From Strongylocentrotus droebachiensis (taxonomy: Eukaryota; Echinodermata; Echinoidea; Camarodonta; Strongylocentrotidae): a DNA stretch of 64,000 nucleotides. Of the stretch, positions 63,397 to 64,000 are shown one piece after another. The notes beneath the pieces are model-generated. The model worked only from the letters and a program-made list of their open reading frames with translations, did not search any database and had not been told where the DNA came from. Numbering within the stretch: the stretch's first letter is position 1; the number at the start of each line of letters is the position of its first letter. The stretch is taken from positions 37,159 to 101,158 of the forward strand of contig JAVYIG010007504.1 in assembly GCA_035222895.1 (NCBI GenBank), read 5' to 3'. The position numbers and the translations under genes were made by a program.

Positions 63397-64000
63397 TCTG
63401 TAACACAAAAAATAATATTTTGATGGCTTAACCGGATCGAATATACATCTAATGTCAATTTTAGTGGATGAGTTCATGACCAAGCAAGGGCACGTGAGAT
63501 GACTTCAATGATTTCAGTCATTTGAGCTTTTGAGAGTTAACGTTATTAGTAATTTCAACTGTTTTGAGTTTTGATTAAACATTATAGTGATCTAGCATTC
63601 AAACACTCAAAGTATGTGGATGTTTTAAATCGAGATTGTAACCAAAAAATGTTCTTACCTGAATTTGATCATCAAAAAAGATATTGATAAACACGATATA
63701 TTATGCGGCTGTATAGCTTGAACACAATAACAATGTGAAGAATCACAAACAATGTGTTACTGGGGAAAGTCCTCCCTCCCGGAAGATGAGCGAGTACAGA
63801 GTTACGTCATAATGGTCACAATACGTTCGCGCGCACAGACCCTTGTGTTAACAAACTTTTGACCAATCAGGGTAGAGAATTTGTGGTTAAGTCATATCTA
63901 AGTTTGTTGACCCTACGCCTAATGCGCTTTGGGCATGCACAAAGAATGACGCGTTAAGCGCATGTGCTCCCCCCCCCCCCCAACTCATGAATATGCAGCA
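63397..64000 (-). promoter_or_regulatory. 5' region of the kinase gene
   Basis: An acceptor (TTTTGTGTTACAG) directly precedes the ATG context AATG, and a donor CAG/GTAAGA lies at 63659 on the minus strand, so a non-coding first exon is likely to lie upstream of 63659. The sequence beyond 63750 is GC-richer and may contain the start site. No TATA box was identified. A C run lies at 63970-63981. Confidence 0.5.

Overview
The window is animal nuclear DNA: spliced genes with GT-AG introns, AT-rich intergenic sequence, microsatellites, poly-C/poly-G tracts and many small inverted-repeat transposons. Gene content and repeat style suggest a marine deuterostome, most likely a sea urchin. This is an inference; no species-diagnostic locus is present.

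Five spliced genes can be rebuilt exon by exon. (1) 6727-23930, minus: catalytic alpha subunit of AMP-activated protein kinase, 14 coding exons, 537 aa, complete. (2) 24417-30569, plus: ARMC7-like armadillo protein, 7 exons, 204 aa; it is head-to-head with AMPK across 486 bp, a likely bidirectional promoter. (3) 34605-37676, minus: ribosomal protein eL37, 4 exons, 94 aa, with the first coding exon ending right after the ATG. (4) 44673-47134, minus: an unrecognised 287-aa acidic protein with a MGC myristoylation/palmitoylation start and a C-terminal amphipathic helix. (5) 58403-63396, minus: an unusual protein kinase (about 495 aa as modelled) with a coiled-coil N-terminus, three exact 20-residue repeats carrying an FFAT-like IFYDAL core, and a kinase domain whose HRD motif reads CND.

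Between genes 4 and 5, at about 48.9-58.0 kb, lies an array of roughly 1.08-kb units. Each unit carries a decayed copy of the C-terminal kinase coding segment of gene 5. Local duplication of exon ends recurs elsewhere: six extra copies of the 5' half of AMPK exon 13 in the next intron, two extra copies of the ARMC7 terminal coding segment in its 3' flank, and one extra copy of the gene 4 C-terminal segment. Together these are the most striking feature of the window.

Mobile elements are dense. A 5'-truncated L1/Tx1-type LINE (41049-44134) has a perfect 14-bp target duplication and a reading frame with no break. Other elements include a CR1-like LINE tail in AMPK intron 1, a tRNA-derived SINE, TIR elements with 8-bp (hAT-like), TTAA (piggyBac/Kolobok-like) or 7-bp target duplications, and a 1.46-kb TIR element holding a broken PHD-finger ORF. 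Several TIR elements have minisatellite interiors. The first 6.7 kb holds no gene I can support.
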